From Candidatus Liptonbacteria bacterium RIFCSPLOWO2_01_FULL_53_13 (lineage in GTDB: Bacteria > Patescibacteriota > Minisyncoccia > UBA6257 > 2-01-FULL-56-20), in NCBI GenBank assembly GCA_001818895.1, contig MHLB01000055.1:6065-20290 (forward strand): a DNA stretch of 14,226 nt, given 5' to 3'. Each line of letters begins with the position of its first letter. Positions within the stretch are counted from its first letter, which is position 1. The position numbers and the translations under genes were made by a program. The notes beneath the pieces were generated by a model. That model ran no database searches, had not been told where the DNA came from, and worked only from the letters and a program-made list of their open reading frames with translations. Positions 1-6,237 of this stretch are shown in pieces.

Positions 1-908
1 ACATCGTTGGACAAAAGAAAACATACTTGACCATCTCCGGCATCCTCGTCGGCCTTTCGGTGGTCGCGATGCTCGTATTCGGCTTTCGCGAAGGGATTGA
101 CTTCAAGGGCGGAGCGATCCTCACCTTCAAGGCGGACGCGGGCGCCTCGGATATCCACGGAGTTGAGCAGATGTTCAGAGCCGACCTCGGGCTTTCCGAC
201 GCGCGCGTGAACTACGACGCGGGGAACAAGAATTTCCTGGCGCGCATCCCGCACGCGAGCGAGCAGGAACACCAGAACTACAACTCGCTCTTGAAGGCGA
301 AACTCGCCGGGTTTGAAGAGTTGAGCTTCCAGTCCATCGGACCCTCGGTGGGCGCGGAGCTCCGGCAGAGGTCGCTTATCGCGCTGGCGCTGGTGCTCAT
401 CGGCATCTCGCTCTATGTCGCGTTTGCGTTCCGCAAAGTGTACCGCCCCGTAAGTTCATGGAAATATGGATGGGTCACCCTCGCCTCGCTCTTCCACGAC
501 GTGGCGATTCCCGCGGGACTTCTGGCGGTGCTCGGGCATTACGGGAAAGTGGAGATTGACGGGAACTTTATCGTGGCGCTTCTCGTCGTTATGGGGTTCT
601 CCGTGCACGACACCATCGTGGTGTTTGACCGCATCCGCGAGAACCTGCTTCTTGACCGCGGAAAGAGCGAGTTCGGCAAGGTGATCAACGAGAGCGTGAA
701 CCAGACGCTCGCGCGTTCCATAAACACCTCGCTTACGCTTATCCTGGTGCTCCTTGCGCTCTACTTCACGGGCCCCGCGACGCTTTCCTACTTCGTGCTC
801 ACGCTTTTGGTTGGCGTGACGACCGGCATCTATTCCTCCATCTTCGTGGCAAGCCCGCTCTTGCACGCATGGCACGCGGCCACCGCCCGCAGGGCGGTAG
901 CACGATGA
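1..908 (+). CDS. secF: Protein translocase subunit SecF (5' end outside window)
   Basis: SecF is an inner-membrane subunit that works with SecD and the SecYEG channel to drive late steps of protein export using the proton gradient. The open frame runs from base 3, without a start codon, so the gene begins upstream of the window; the TTG at 27 is internal to the first membrane helix. Family signatures are visible: GIDFKGG (93-113) after the first transmembrane segment, a periplasmic domain, then a helix bundle with FSVHDTIVVFDRIREN (597-644), the SecF version of the conserved transmembrane-4 motif. This is followed by NQTLARSINTSLTL and a Gly-rich last helix. The C-terminus ends shortly after the final helix, as is usual. 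By family knowledge secD would be expected just upstream. Only a few N-terminal residues seem to be missing. Identification is confident. Confidence 0.95.
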   Translation, partial: IVGQKKTYLTISGILVGLSVVAMLVFGFREGIDFKGGAILTFKADAGASDIHGVEQMFRADLGLSDARVNYDAGNKNFLARIPHASEQEHQNYNSLLKAKLAGFEELSFQSIGPSVGAELRQRSLIALALVLIGISLYVAFAFRKVYRPVSSWKYGWVTLASLFHDVAIPAGLLAVLGHYGKVEIDGNFIVALLVVMGFSVHDTIVVFDRIRENLLLDRGKSEFGKVINESVNQTLARSINTSLTLILVLLALYFTGPATLSYFVLTLLVGVTTGIYSSIFVASPLLHAWHAATARRAVAR

Positions 909-996
909 CAGTGACTATGACGATGACAAAAGATGCATTCATTGCAGTGAAGAGCGGGGTTTCTCTGTCATTGTTATCGTTATTGTCATAGTGTCA
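905..996. repeat. Imperfect long inverted repeat after secF
   Basis: The bases after the secF stop form two imperfectly complementary arms. TGACA (906-910) pairs with TGTCA (992-996), and ACTATGAC (914-921) pairs with GTCATAGT (985-992) as alternative registers. Further GATGACA-like and TGTCATT-like words lie inside. There is no T-tract directly after it, so it is not a classic intrinsic terminator. It could still act as an mRNA 3' end structure or be a degenerate mobile palindrome. Confidence 0.5.
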
Positions 997-1007
997 GGGG
1001 TACCCCC

Positions 1008-1036
1008 TTGACTCCCTGTCAAGTATGCTTTATAAT
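1008..1036 (+). promoter_or_regulatory. Sigma-70-type promoter TTGACT-17-TATAAT
   Basis: TTGACT (1008-1013) and TATAAT (1031-1036) are separated by exactly 17 bases, a near-consensus housekeeping promoter. Transcription would begin near 1043. That rules out the in-frame TTG at 1008 and the ATG at 1035 as start codons, because both lie within the promoter, and it points to the ATG at 1053. A perfect 10-bp palindrome, GGGGTACCCC (997-1006), sits one base upstream of the -35 box and could be part of an operator, though it may be chance. Confidence 0.75.
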
Positions 1037-1052
1037 GGCTCTATACACTGAT

Positions 1053-2084
1053 ATGACGAGCGCCTCCATAATCATAAATTCCGTTACGCAAGGCCTTACG
1101 CCCCGGGAGAAAGAGGTGCTTTTTGGGCGCTACGGGCTTGAAAAAGGAGGAAAACCCCAGACCCTTGCGGCGCTCGGAGAGCGCTACCACGTAACCCGCG
1201 AGCGCATCCGCCAGATAGAAGTGGGGGCGCTTAAAGTAGCGAAGAAGAACATTGCCGCGCACGCCGAGCTCATGCGCGCGCTGGAGCAGGTCAAGAAGTT
1301 CCTCAAGGACGCGGGGGGCGTTGCGGAGCAGGGCGCGCTTGTCGCATATGCGAAGTCCGTAGTTCCCGGAACAACCGAAAACCATCTCGCGGTCGTGATT
1401 GACGCGTCAAAAGCATTTTCATTCTTCCCCGACGACAAGCTGTTCCGCCCGTTCTATTATCTTGATAAGAAATCGCTTGCGCATGCGCAGGCCTTCATCA
1501 AGGAATGGGTGCAGACGCTCAAAGCAAAGAGGGCGCACGCGCTTTCGGGAAAATATCATGAGCATCTGCAGGAATTTATTGCGCGCAAGGGGCTTCCGAC
1601 CGCGCACGCGGAAAGCATCCTCGGCATTTCAAAAGAGCTTCACGTGAATCCCTACGGCGACAAGGGGCTTGCCGCATGGCCGGAGATCCGTCCGAAGACC
1701 ATCCGCGACCGGGTGTATCTGGTCTTGAAGAAGCAAGGGAAACCGCTTCACTTCCGCGCGCTTGCGCGGACGATCAACGAAGTGGGGTTCAATGCGCGCA
1801 AGGCGTCGGCGCCGACGGTGCATAACGAACTCATCAAAGACGCCCGCTTCGTGCTTGTGGGCAGGGGACTCTATGCGCTTGCGGAGCACGGCTACCAGCC
1901 CGGTACGGCGAAAGAGGTCATTCAAAGGATATTGAAGAAAGACGGTCCGATGTCGCCCCGCCAGATCATCATGGCGGTGCAGAAGGAGCGTTTCTTCAAG
2001 GAAAACACGGTGCTCGTGAATCTCCAGAATAAGATATTGTTTACCCGCCTTGGCGACGGTTCGTACCAGGTGCGCGAGGCGTAG
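1053..2084 (+). CDS. Sigma-70 region 4 / HARE-HTH-like transcription regulator
   Basis: A 343-residue protein with a sigma-70 region 4 fold at the N-terminus: LTPREKEVL (residues 15-23), then a helix-turn-helix at 37-56 ending in VTRERIRQIE, the part that reads -35 boxes in sigma factors. Regions 2 and 3 are absent, so it cannot open a promoter like a full sigma factor. A helical middle (about 65-205) follows. Residues about 214-280 resemble a HARE-HTH winged helix (family also found in RNA polymerase delta), and about 284-343 look like a second, related winged helix (KEVIQRILKKDGPMSPRQII). It probably binds DNA and/or RNA polymerase as an accessory regulator; the target is unknown. The start at 1053 is chosen because of the promoter at 1008-1036; the leader would be only about 10 nt with no Shine-Dalgarno sequence. 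The frame is open further upstream, to 1008. Confidence 0.8.
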   Translation: MTSASIIINSVTQGLTPREKEVLFGRYGLEKGGKPQTLAALGERYHVTRERIRQIEVGALKVAKKNIAAHAELMRALEQVKKFLKDAGGVAEQGALVAYAKSVVPGTTENHLAVVIDASKAFSFFPDDKLFRPFYYLDKKSLAHAQAFIKEWVQTLKAKRAHALSGKYHEHLQEFIARKGLPTAHAESILGISKELHVNPYGDKGLAAWPEIRPKTIRDRVYLVLKKQGKPLHFRALARTINEVGFNARKASAPTVHNELIKDARFVLVGRGLYALAEHGYQPGTAKEVIQRILKKDGPMSPRQIIMAVQKERFFKENTVLVNLQNKILFTRLGDGSYQVREA

Positions 2085-2085
2085 G

Positions 2086-2178
2086 AGTAATCGCGAATAT
2101 CGCGAATGCTCTCAAAATAACGCGAATAAACCCAATTCGCGATATTTGCTATATTCGCATTGTTCGCGATTACTTTTT
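2086..2178. terminator. Nested inverted repeat with T-tract, possible terminator
   Basis: Starting just after the regulator's stop codon, AGTAATCGCGAA (2086-2097) is perfectly complementary to TTCGCGATTACT (2163-2174). Inner pairs GCGAAT/ATTCGC (2102-2107 with 2153-2158) and CGCGAAT/ATTCGCG (2121-2127 with 2135-2141, 7-nt loop) make a nested cruciform. The right arm runs into five T (2174-2178), so it could terminate transcription rightward. It also overlaps the putative promoter of the next gene. Its right arm belongs to a repeat family that recurs at 9846. Confidence 0.55.
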
Positions 2179-2188
2179 GAGCTATACT
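2160..2188 (+). promoter_or_regulatory. Putative promoter TTGTTC-17-TATACT, leaderless
   Basis: TTGTTC (2160-2165) and TATACT (2183-2188) have 17-base spacing. Transcription would begin at about 2194-2196, so the ATG at 2197 would be at or next to the 5' end of the mRNA. The -35 half lies inside the right arm of the inverted repeat, so the repeat may have supplied it. Confidence 0.5.
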
Positions 2189-2196
2189 AAAAGGCG

Positions 2197-3573
2197 ATGT
2201 CATTTGATTTCGGGGCGATATGGGATGGCATAGGGTTCGTGCTTCAGCGCACGTGGTGGTTTTGGGCGTACCTGCTCGTATGGCCGCTTTTTCGTTCCAC
2301 ATGGCGGGCTTGGCGCGAAGAAGTATATATTCATCACGAAGAAATCAATGAATTCAAGTGCACGCTTTTTGAAATAATCATTCCGCGCGAGATCAACGTA
2401 AGTCCGCGCGGTATGGAACAGGTGCTTTCCGCGATTCATCAACTCAAGAACGCGCCGGGGGACCTTGAAGAATGGTGGATTGACGGAGAGGTCACGCGCT
2501 GGCATTCCCTTGAGATTGCCAGCATGGGAGGGGAGGTGCATCTTTACATCCGCGTGGCGAAACCCGAATGCAACAAGCTGGTGCAGGCGGCGTTTTTCGC
2601 ATTTTATCCCGACATTGAACTTGTGGAAGTTGAGGACTACGTGAACCGGATGCCGAAAAACGTGGCGGAAATGCATGCGCAGGGGTATGACTTGTGGGGT
2701 GCGGAACTCTACTTGCGGAAAGAAGGAGCGTACCCGACCCGGACATATCTTGATTTTGAGTCGCCCGACGAAGACAAGCAATACGACCCCGTTTCCGCGC
2801 TTATTGAGCTTATGGCGAAAGCCCACAAAGAGGAAATTGTCGCGCTTCAGATATTGATCGCGCCCGTCGGTCCCGAATGGGCGCATGTATACGAGGGGCT
2901 TGTGAAAGAATTAAGCAAAAAAGAAGGAGAGAAAGCCCACTCCTCACTCACGTCATCGCTTGATTTTCCCGGAGGGCCGATGCCTTCGCTTGCCGCGGAA
3001 GGGCACAAGGACGAACTGGGGAACAGATTTTTCAAATCGTTCATGCGTTCTCCCGGAGAAACCGATGTGCTTAAAGCGGTTGAGCAGAATCTTTCCAAAT
3101 CGGCGTTTGAGACCCTTATCCGGTTCGTCTACTTTTCGCCGGAGCCCTTGTTTGACGACACGTTCCCGAGGAGAGGGCTTACGGGCGCGTTCAATCAGTA
3201 TTCCGCCGTTGACCTGAATCAATTTGTACGCAACGACAAAATGGCGACCCGCGTGAAGCTGTGGGACTTCCCGTTTATTTTACCGAAGCTCCGCAAGGAA
3301 TACCGCAAGTCCCGCATGCTGTATAACTATCGCGGGCGCAAGATGCCCCCCGAGACAGTTATGGGAAAATTGATGACGTCGTTCTTTATGAACTGGAACT
3401 TCTGGTCAAAAACGTATTTTATGACGACCCAGTGCGTCGCGACGATCTTTCATCCGCCGACGAAGATGGTACTCACGGGTCCGCACATCAAGCGCATGGA
3501 TTCCAAGAAAGCGGGGCCTCCCGCGGGGCTTGCCATATTCGGCGAAGAAGAAGAAATAGAACGATATCAATAA
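2197..3573 (+). CDS. Membrane-anchored protein of the VirD4/TraG-like ATPase locus
   Basis: A 458-residue protein with one N-terminal membrane segment, about residues 12-33, rich in Trp and aromatic residues and followed by RSTWRAWREE, which suggests the rest is cytoplasmic. The large soluble part has no nucleotide-binding motif that I can see. It begins with HHEEINEFKCTLFEIIIPRE, in a style I associate with a domain of unknown function (I believe DUF8128, unverified) found in CPR genomes beside type IV secretion-like ATPases. A VirD4/TraG-like ATPase follows at 4329, with one small membrane protein between them, so a membrane complex with that ATPase is the most reasonable inference. The C-terminus is acidic (GEEEEIERYQ). 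The start at 2197 fits the -10 box ending at 2188. The actual biochemical role is unknown. Confidence 0.7.
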   Translation: MSFDFGAIWDGIGFVLQRTWWFWAYLLVWPLFRSTWRAWREEVYIHHEEINEFKCTLFEIIIPREINVSPRGMEQVLSAIHQLKNAPGDLEEWWIDGEVTRWHSLEIASMGGEVHLYIRVAKPECNKLVQAAFFAFYPDIELVEVEDYVNRMPKNVAEMHAQGYDLWGAELYLRKEGAYPTRTYLDFESPDEDKQYDPVSALIELMAKAHKEEIVALQILIAPVGPEWAHVYEGLVKELSKKEGEKAHSSLTSSLDFPGGPMPSLAAEGHKDELGNRFFKSFMRSPGETDVLKAVEQNLSKSAFETLIRFVYFSPEPLFDDTFPRRGLTGAFNQYSAVDLNQFVRNDKMATRVKLWDFPFILPKLRKEYRKSRMLYNYRGRKMPPETVMGKLMTSFFMNWNFWSKTYFMTTQCVATIFHPPTKMVLTGPHIKRMDSKKAGPPAGLAIFGEEEEIERYQ

Positions 3574-3596
3574 TCTTCATATCGCTTTCCATTATC

Positions 3597-4205
3597 ATGC
3601 ATCACATACCGGGATACGTTTCTTTCATCCACAAGATCGCAACCTTTCTCAAATGGGTCGGCGCGCTTGGCGCGCTCGCTGCCCTTGGCGCCGTCTGGCT
3701 TTCTCCGGACACGCGTTGGTTCAGGCAGATGGGAATCTTTGCTTCGTTCGCAACGGCGTTCTTTTTCATTCTTGATATCTTACTCCTTATTGGTTTCTGC
3801 TACGCCTTTCTGAAACTGCTCCGTTATCGCCCCCCGTTCGTTATGGGCAAAAGGAAAGCATACGCCCAGAAGAATTTGAGAAGCGCATATTTCAAAGACC
3901 GGTGGCAGAAACTTACGAAAAAGTATATGGGAGTGCCGACCTCGGACTCCATGCGCCTTGCCATCATTGAGGCGGACGCGCTTGTGGATGCGGTGCTCAA
4001 GGATTACGGGTTTCCGGGCGAGCACCTTGCCGACCGGCTGATGAGCTTCACGCCGGAAGACATGAAGTCGCTGAACCGGCTTTGGGACGCCCATCGCGTC
4101 AGGAACGACATCGTGCATCGCCCGGGCGCGGGCATTTCCGTGGGCGAGGGCAAAAAAGCGATAGAAAGCTACGAAGCGTTTTTAAAGGAGCTGGAAGTGC
4201 TATAA
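3597..4205 (+). CDS. Two-helix membrane protein with HEPN-like C-terminal domain
   Basis: A 202-residue protein. Two hydrophobic segments (about residues 17-35 and 47-74) are followed by a basic loop (MGKRKAYAQKN) and a helical cytoplasmic domain. That domain contains RNDIVH (residues 169-174), the Arg-x4-His arrangement typical of HEPN folds, preceded by a helix with IIEADALVDAVLKDYG, as in HEPN/DUF4145-like proteins. HEPN domains are often RNases or inactive nucleotide-binding relatives; the motif alone does not prove activity. The gene starts 23 nt after the previous stop and probably shares its transcript. The frame is open upstream to 3432, but that extension lies inside the preceding gene in another frame, so the ATG at 3597 is preferred. 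It may be an accessory or regulatory membrane partner of the ATPase encoded next. Confidence 0.65.
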   Translation: MHHIPGYVSFIHKIATFLKWVGALGALAALGAVWLSPDTRWFRQMGIFASFATAFFFILDILLLIGFCYAFLKLLRYRPPFVMGKRKAYAQKNLRSAYFKDRWQKLTKKYMGVPTSDSMRLAIIEADALVDAVLKDYGFPGEHLADRLMSFTPEDMKSLNRLWDAHRVRNDIVHRPGAGISVGEGKKAIESYEAFLKELEVL

Positions 4206-4315
4206 ATGTAAAGTTGAAAAATCAAAGTGCAAAGTGACAGTTTAAAATGTAAAATGTCCCGTATTGCTCATTTTAAGATTTTACATTGTCATTTTCCATT
4301 TTGATATTTACATTT
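4204..4315. repeat. AT-rich imperfect inverted repeat before the ATPase gene
   Basis: The gap between 4205 and 4329 is almost wholly an imperfect palindrome. AAATGTAAA (4204-4212) pairs with TTTACATTT (4307-4315), and TAAAATG (4250-4256) pairs with CATTTTA (4269-4275) around a 12-nt loop. Related words such as AATCAAAGTG and CATTTTGAT lie at matching positions in the arms. It is much more AT-rich than the flanking genes. A TTGATA (4301-4306) could serve as a -35 box, but I see no convincing partner upstream of the ATG. Confidence 0.55.
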
Positions 4316-4328
4316 TTAACTATCTATT

Positions 4329-5864
4329 ATGAGCAGACTAAACAAAATCCAGCTTATCCGTTACGCCCCGCCTCCGCCGGAGCTTCCCATCTACGGGCAG
4401 GTGGACCCCGAAGACACGTCATTCATCGGGCGCACGAACTACGTCGCCTCGCTTGAAGAGAAGAAATTTCTTTTCGGGATGAAGCGCCTTGACCGCAGGC
4501 GCCACTTATATATCGTCGGCAAGAGCGGCGTGGGCAAATCAAAACTGCTTGAACTTCTGATGCGGCAGGACGTCGCCTACAAGTACGGATTTTGTTTCAT
4601 TGACCCGCACGGCGACGTGATTGAGGCGATGCTGGATTTTATTCCGGAGGACCGGCTGGGTGACGTGGTTATCATTGACCCGACGGATATGGCGCATCCC
4701 GCGTCTTTCAATCCGCTTGCGAACGTGGACCCCGCGTTCAAGCACCAGCTGGCGCAGGGACTGATCGAAGTGCTGGAAAAGCAATTCGGCGCGAACTGGA
4801 CGCCCCGGCTGGAGCACGTATTCCGCTTCACCGTGCTCGCGCTTCTGGATTATCCGCACGCCACGATGCGCGGGATGATATCCATGCTTACGGACCGCAA
4901 TTACCGCCAGAAAGTGGTGGAGTACATTGAGGACGACATGGTAAAGCGCTTCTGGGCGATTGAATTCGCGGACTGGTCGGAAAAGTTTGACACGGACGCC
5001 ATTATCCCGCTCGTGAACAAACTCGGGCAATTTCTTTCCGACCCGCTCTTGCGGAATATTTTCGGGCAGAAGGAGAACAAAATTGACCTTGAAAAATTCA
5101 TGGAGGAGAAAAAGCTCGTGTTCATCAATCTCTCCAAGGGCAGATTGGGCGAGGAGAACTCAAGCTTTTTGGGGTCAATGTTCATCACGAAGATCAAACA
5201 GGCCGGTATGGCGCGCGCATCATTGCCCGAAAGCGAACGGCACGACTATTATCTCTACGTAGACGAGTTCCAAAACCTGGTGACGGAGACCTTTGAGAAT
5301 ATCTTGTCCGAGGCGCGCAAATATGCGCTCTGCCTCACGGTCGCGCACCAATACGTTGGCCAGCTTCTCCCGCGCGTGCAGGCCGCCGTCTTGGGGAACG
5401 TCGGAAGCATCATCATCTTTCGCGTGGGGGGCGACGATGCGGTGAAGCTTTCGCCGGAGATGGCGCCGATTTTTGAAGTGAAAGATATGATAAATCTCGG
5501 CATGCAGCAGTTCTATATCAAGATGACGATTGACGGCGAGAGCTACGATCCGTTCTCGGCGGAAACCCTGAAGATTCTTCCCCCGAACCATCGCTCGTTC
5601 AAGAAAGAAGCGATTGAGCTGTCTCGCGAAAAATACACGATTCCCGCCGACGCCGCAAAGCGGCTTATCATGGAAGAAGAATCAACCATTTTGCGGAGCG
5701 CGCAGGAAAAATCCATCATTGAAGGCAGGAGCAAGAATCTGGGGGAAGAAGAACCCTCTGCCGGTGCGGCATCCGACTTGCCCGCCGAAGGTTTACCGAA
5801 GGCGGGAGGAGGTTCACCGAAAGGGAAGGAGAAAGGCGAAAAAAGCCCGGAACCGTTGATATAG
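4329..5864 (+). CDS. VirD4/TraG/HerA-type ATPase (type IV secretion-like coupling protein)
   Basis: A 511-residue P-loop ATPase of the conjugation coupling protein/HerA superfamily. Visible motifs: Walker A GKSGVGKS (residues 64-71), the conserved strand FIDPHGD (90-96), Walker B-like YLYVDEFQ (308-315, Asp312-Glu313), then AHQY (339-342) in the position of the sensor/Q motif. A linker with DRRRH (residues 55-59) precedes the P-loop, as in CPR members. There is no N-terminal transmembrane helix, so membrane attachment may be provided by the protein from 2197. Family members form hexameric motors that move DNA or protein through membranes; the substrate here is unknown, and no relaxase or other conjugation gene is visible. 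The last 50 or so residues are low-complexity and charged (GEEEPSAGAASDLPAEGLPK), encoded by repeat-like DNA. No Shine-Dalgarno sequence precedes the ATG. Confidence 0.85.
   Translation: MSRLNKIQLIRYAPPPPELPIYGQVDPEDTSFIGRTNYVASLEEKKFLFGMKRLDRRRHLYIVGKSGVGKSKLLELLMRQDVAYKYGFCFIDPHGDVIEAMLDFIPEDRLGDVVIIDPTDMAHPASFNPLANVDPAFKHQLAQGLIEVLEKQFGANWTPRLEHVFRFTVLALLDYPHATMRGMISMLTDRNYRQKVVEYIEDDMVKRFWAIEFADWSEKFDTDAIIPLVNKLGQFLSDPLLRNIFGQKENKIDLEKFMEEKKLVFINLSKGRLGEENSSFLGSMFITKIKQAGMARASLPESERHDYYLYVDEFQNLVTETFENILSEARKYALCLTVAHQYVGQLLPRVQAAVLGNVGSIIIFRVGGDDAVKLSPEMAPIFEVKDMINLGMQQFYIKMTIDGESYDPFSAETLKILPPNHRSFKKEAIELSREKYTIPADAAKRLIMEEESTILRSAQEKSIIEGRSKNLGEEEPSAGAASDLPAEGLPKAGGGSPKGKEKGEKSPEPLI
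5781..5824. repeat. Repeat-derived segment inside the ATPase 3' end
   Basis: CCCGCC (5781-5786) and GGCGGG (5801-5806) form an inverted repeat, and GGTTTACCGAA (5790-5800) recurs as GGTTCACCGAA (5811-5821). A third relative, CTTACCGAAGG, lies in the non-coding gap at 6000-6010. The segment is translated in frame as part of a Gly/Pro/Lys-rich tail. This suggests that an intergenic-type repeat has been taken into the reading frame. Confidence 0.5.
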
Positions 5865-5891
5865 AAATTAGCCAATAGCCAATAGAGTGTC

Positions 5892-5939
5892 ATTCCCGCG
5901 TCGTTAGACCCCGAGCGTAGTCGAGGGGCAGGCGGGAAT
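5892..5939. repeat. Composite ATTCCCGC/GCGGGAAT element
   Basis: ATTCCCGC (5892-5899) and GCGGGAAT (5932-5939) are the same 8-bp arms as the short hairpins at 9894 and 11709, but here 32 bases lie between them. The insert contains CCCC (5909-5912) and GGGG (5925-5928) around GAGCGTAGTCGA. It may be a short hairpin repeat interrupted by a second small repeat. Confidence 0.6.
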
Positions 5940-5958
5940 CTAGAACCCGCTTTCGTGT

Positions 5959-6074
5959 CCCATTTCTCCCCTTAATCCCATTCTCCCTTTTACCTTGAGC
6001 TTACCGAAGGGTTCCTAAAGGGAGTGCCGGAGGCGAGGAAAGGGATTTCTTTTCCCATTTCTCCCCTTACTCCC
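5959..6074 (+). repeat. 21-nt direct repeat pair
   Basis: The word at 5959-5979 (CCCATTTCTCCCCTTAATCC plus C) recurs at 6054-6074 with a single change (A to C at the sixteenth base). The 74 bases between them include the purine-rich stretch GAGGAAAGGGA. The pair is of the kind left by duplication or by recombination between repeats. Confidence 0.6.
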
Positions 6075-6092
6075 TTTTCGCCCCTTCGCGTC

Positions 6093-6112
6093 ATTCCCGT
6101 GAAAACGGGAAT
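6093..6112. repeat. ATTCCCGT-GAAA-ACGGGAAT hairpin repeat
   Basis: Perfect 8-bp arms (6093-6100 and 6105-6112) surround a GAAA tetraloop. The flanks TC and CCAG match the copies at 9894 and 11709, marking it as a member of the same dispersed family. It fits the pattern ATTCCC-N8-GGGAAT known as dRS3 in Neisseria, a form found widely in bacteria. Confidence 0.7.
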
Positions 6113-6172
6113 CCAGAACATCAATACAATAAACGCCCAACACAGCGTCTTAGCCGTTTTCCCCGTTGGGCC

Positions 6173-6202
6173 ATGTTATGATGTACTAGTACATCATAAC
6201 AT
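6173..6202. repeat. Perfect 30-bp palindrome upstream of paralogue 1
   Basis: Bases 6173-6202 are an uninterrupted perfect palindrome centred on ACTAGT, with 15-bp arms beginning ATGTTATGATG. It ends 35 nt before the ATG of the first paralogue. It contains an extended -10-like TGTTATGAT (6174-6182). The core TATGATG/CATCATA recurs in the palindrome at 13440-13461. With no loop it is better suited to a dimeric protein-binding site or DNA cruciform than to an RNA hairpin. Confidence 0.8.
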
Positions 6203-6231
6203 TGGAAGAAAAATCTTCTTTCGGGTAAACT
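6202..6231 (+). promoter_or_regulatory. Weak putative promoter TTGGAA-18-TAAACT
   Basis: TTGGAA (6202-6207) and TAAACT (6226-6231) are spaced by 18 bases. Transcription would start at about 6238, making the ATG leaderless. The 30-bp palindrome ends at the first base of the -35 box, as an operator might. Both boxes are imperfect, so this is tentative. Confidence 0.35.
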
Positions 6232-6237
6232 GAAACC

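Larger units (their letters stand above)
5865..6237. other. Repeat-rich intergenic region without a gene
   Basis: No credible gene is visible in these 373 bases. In order the region holds a tandem heptamer AGCCAAT (5870-5883), a composite ATTCCCGC/GCGGGAAT element (5892-5939), a 21-nt pyrimidine-rich word in direct repeat (5959-5979 and 6054-6074, one mismatch), a CTTACCGAAGG word shared with the ATPase tail (6000-6010), an ATTCCCGT/ACGGGAAT hairpin (6093-6112) and a perfect palindrome (6173-6202). A 69-codon open frame at 6024-6233 runs through these repeats and is rejected as a gene. Confidence 0.7.

Noticed and set aside
27..29. TTG as the secF start codon
   Set aside because: The frame is open to base 3 and the residues before it (IVGQKKTYL) fit the SecF N-terminus, so the start is outside the window.
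3432..3596. N-terminal extension of the HEPN-like membrane protein
   Set aside because: It overlaps the 3' end of the preceding gene in another frame and reads as low-quality Arg/Ser/His-rich sequence.
4301..4330. Promoter TTGATA-18-TATTAT for the ATPase gene
   Set aside because: The -10 box would overlap the ATG at 4329 and place the transcript start inside the gene, so it is not supported with the chosen start.
6024..6233. 69-codon open frame in the 5865-6237 gap
   Set aside because: It is made of repeat sequence, including the ATTCCCGT hairpin and the 30-bp palindrome, with no family resemblance.
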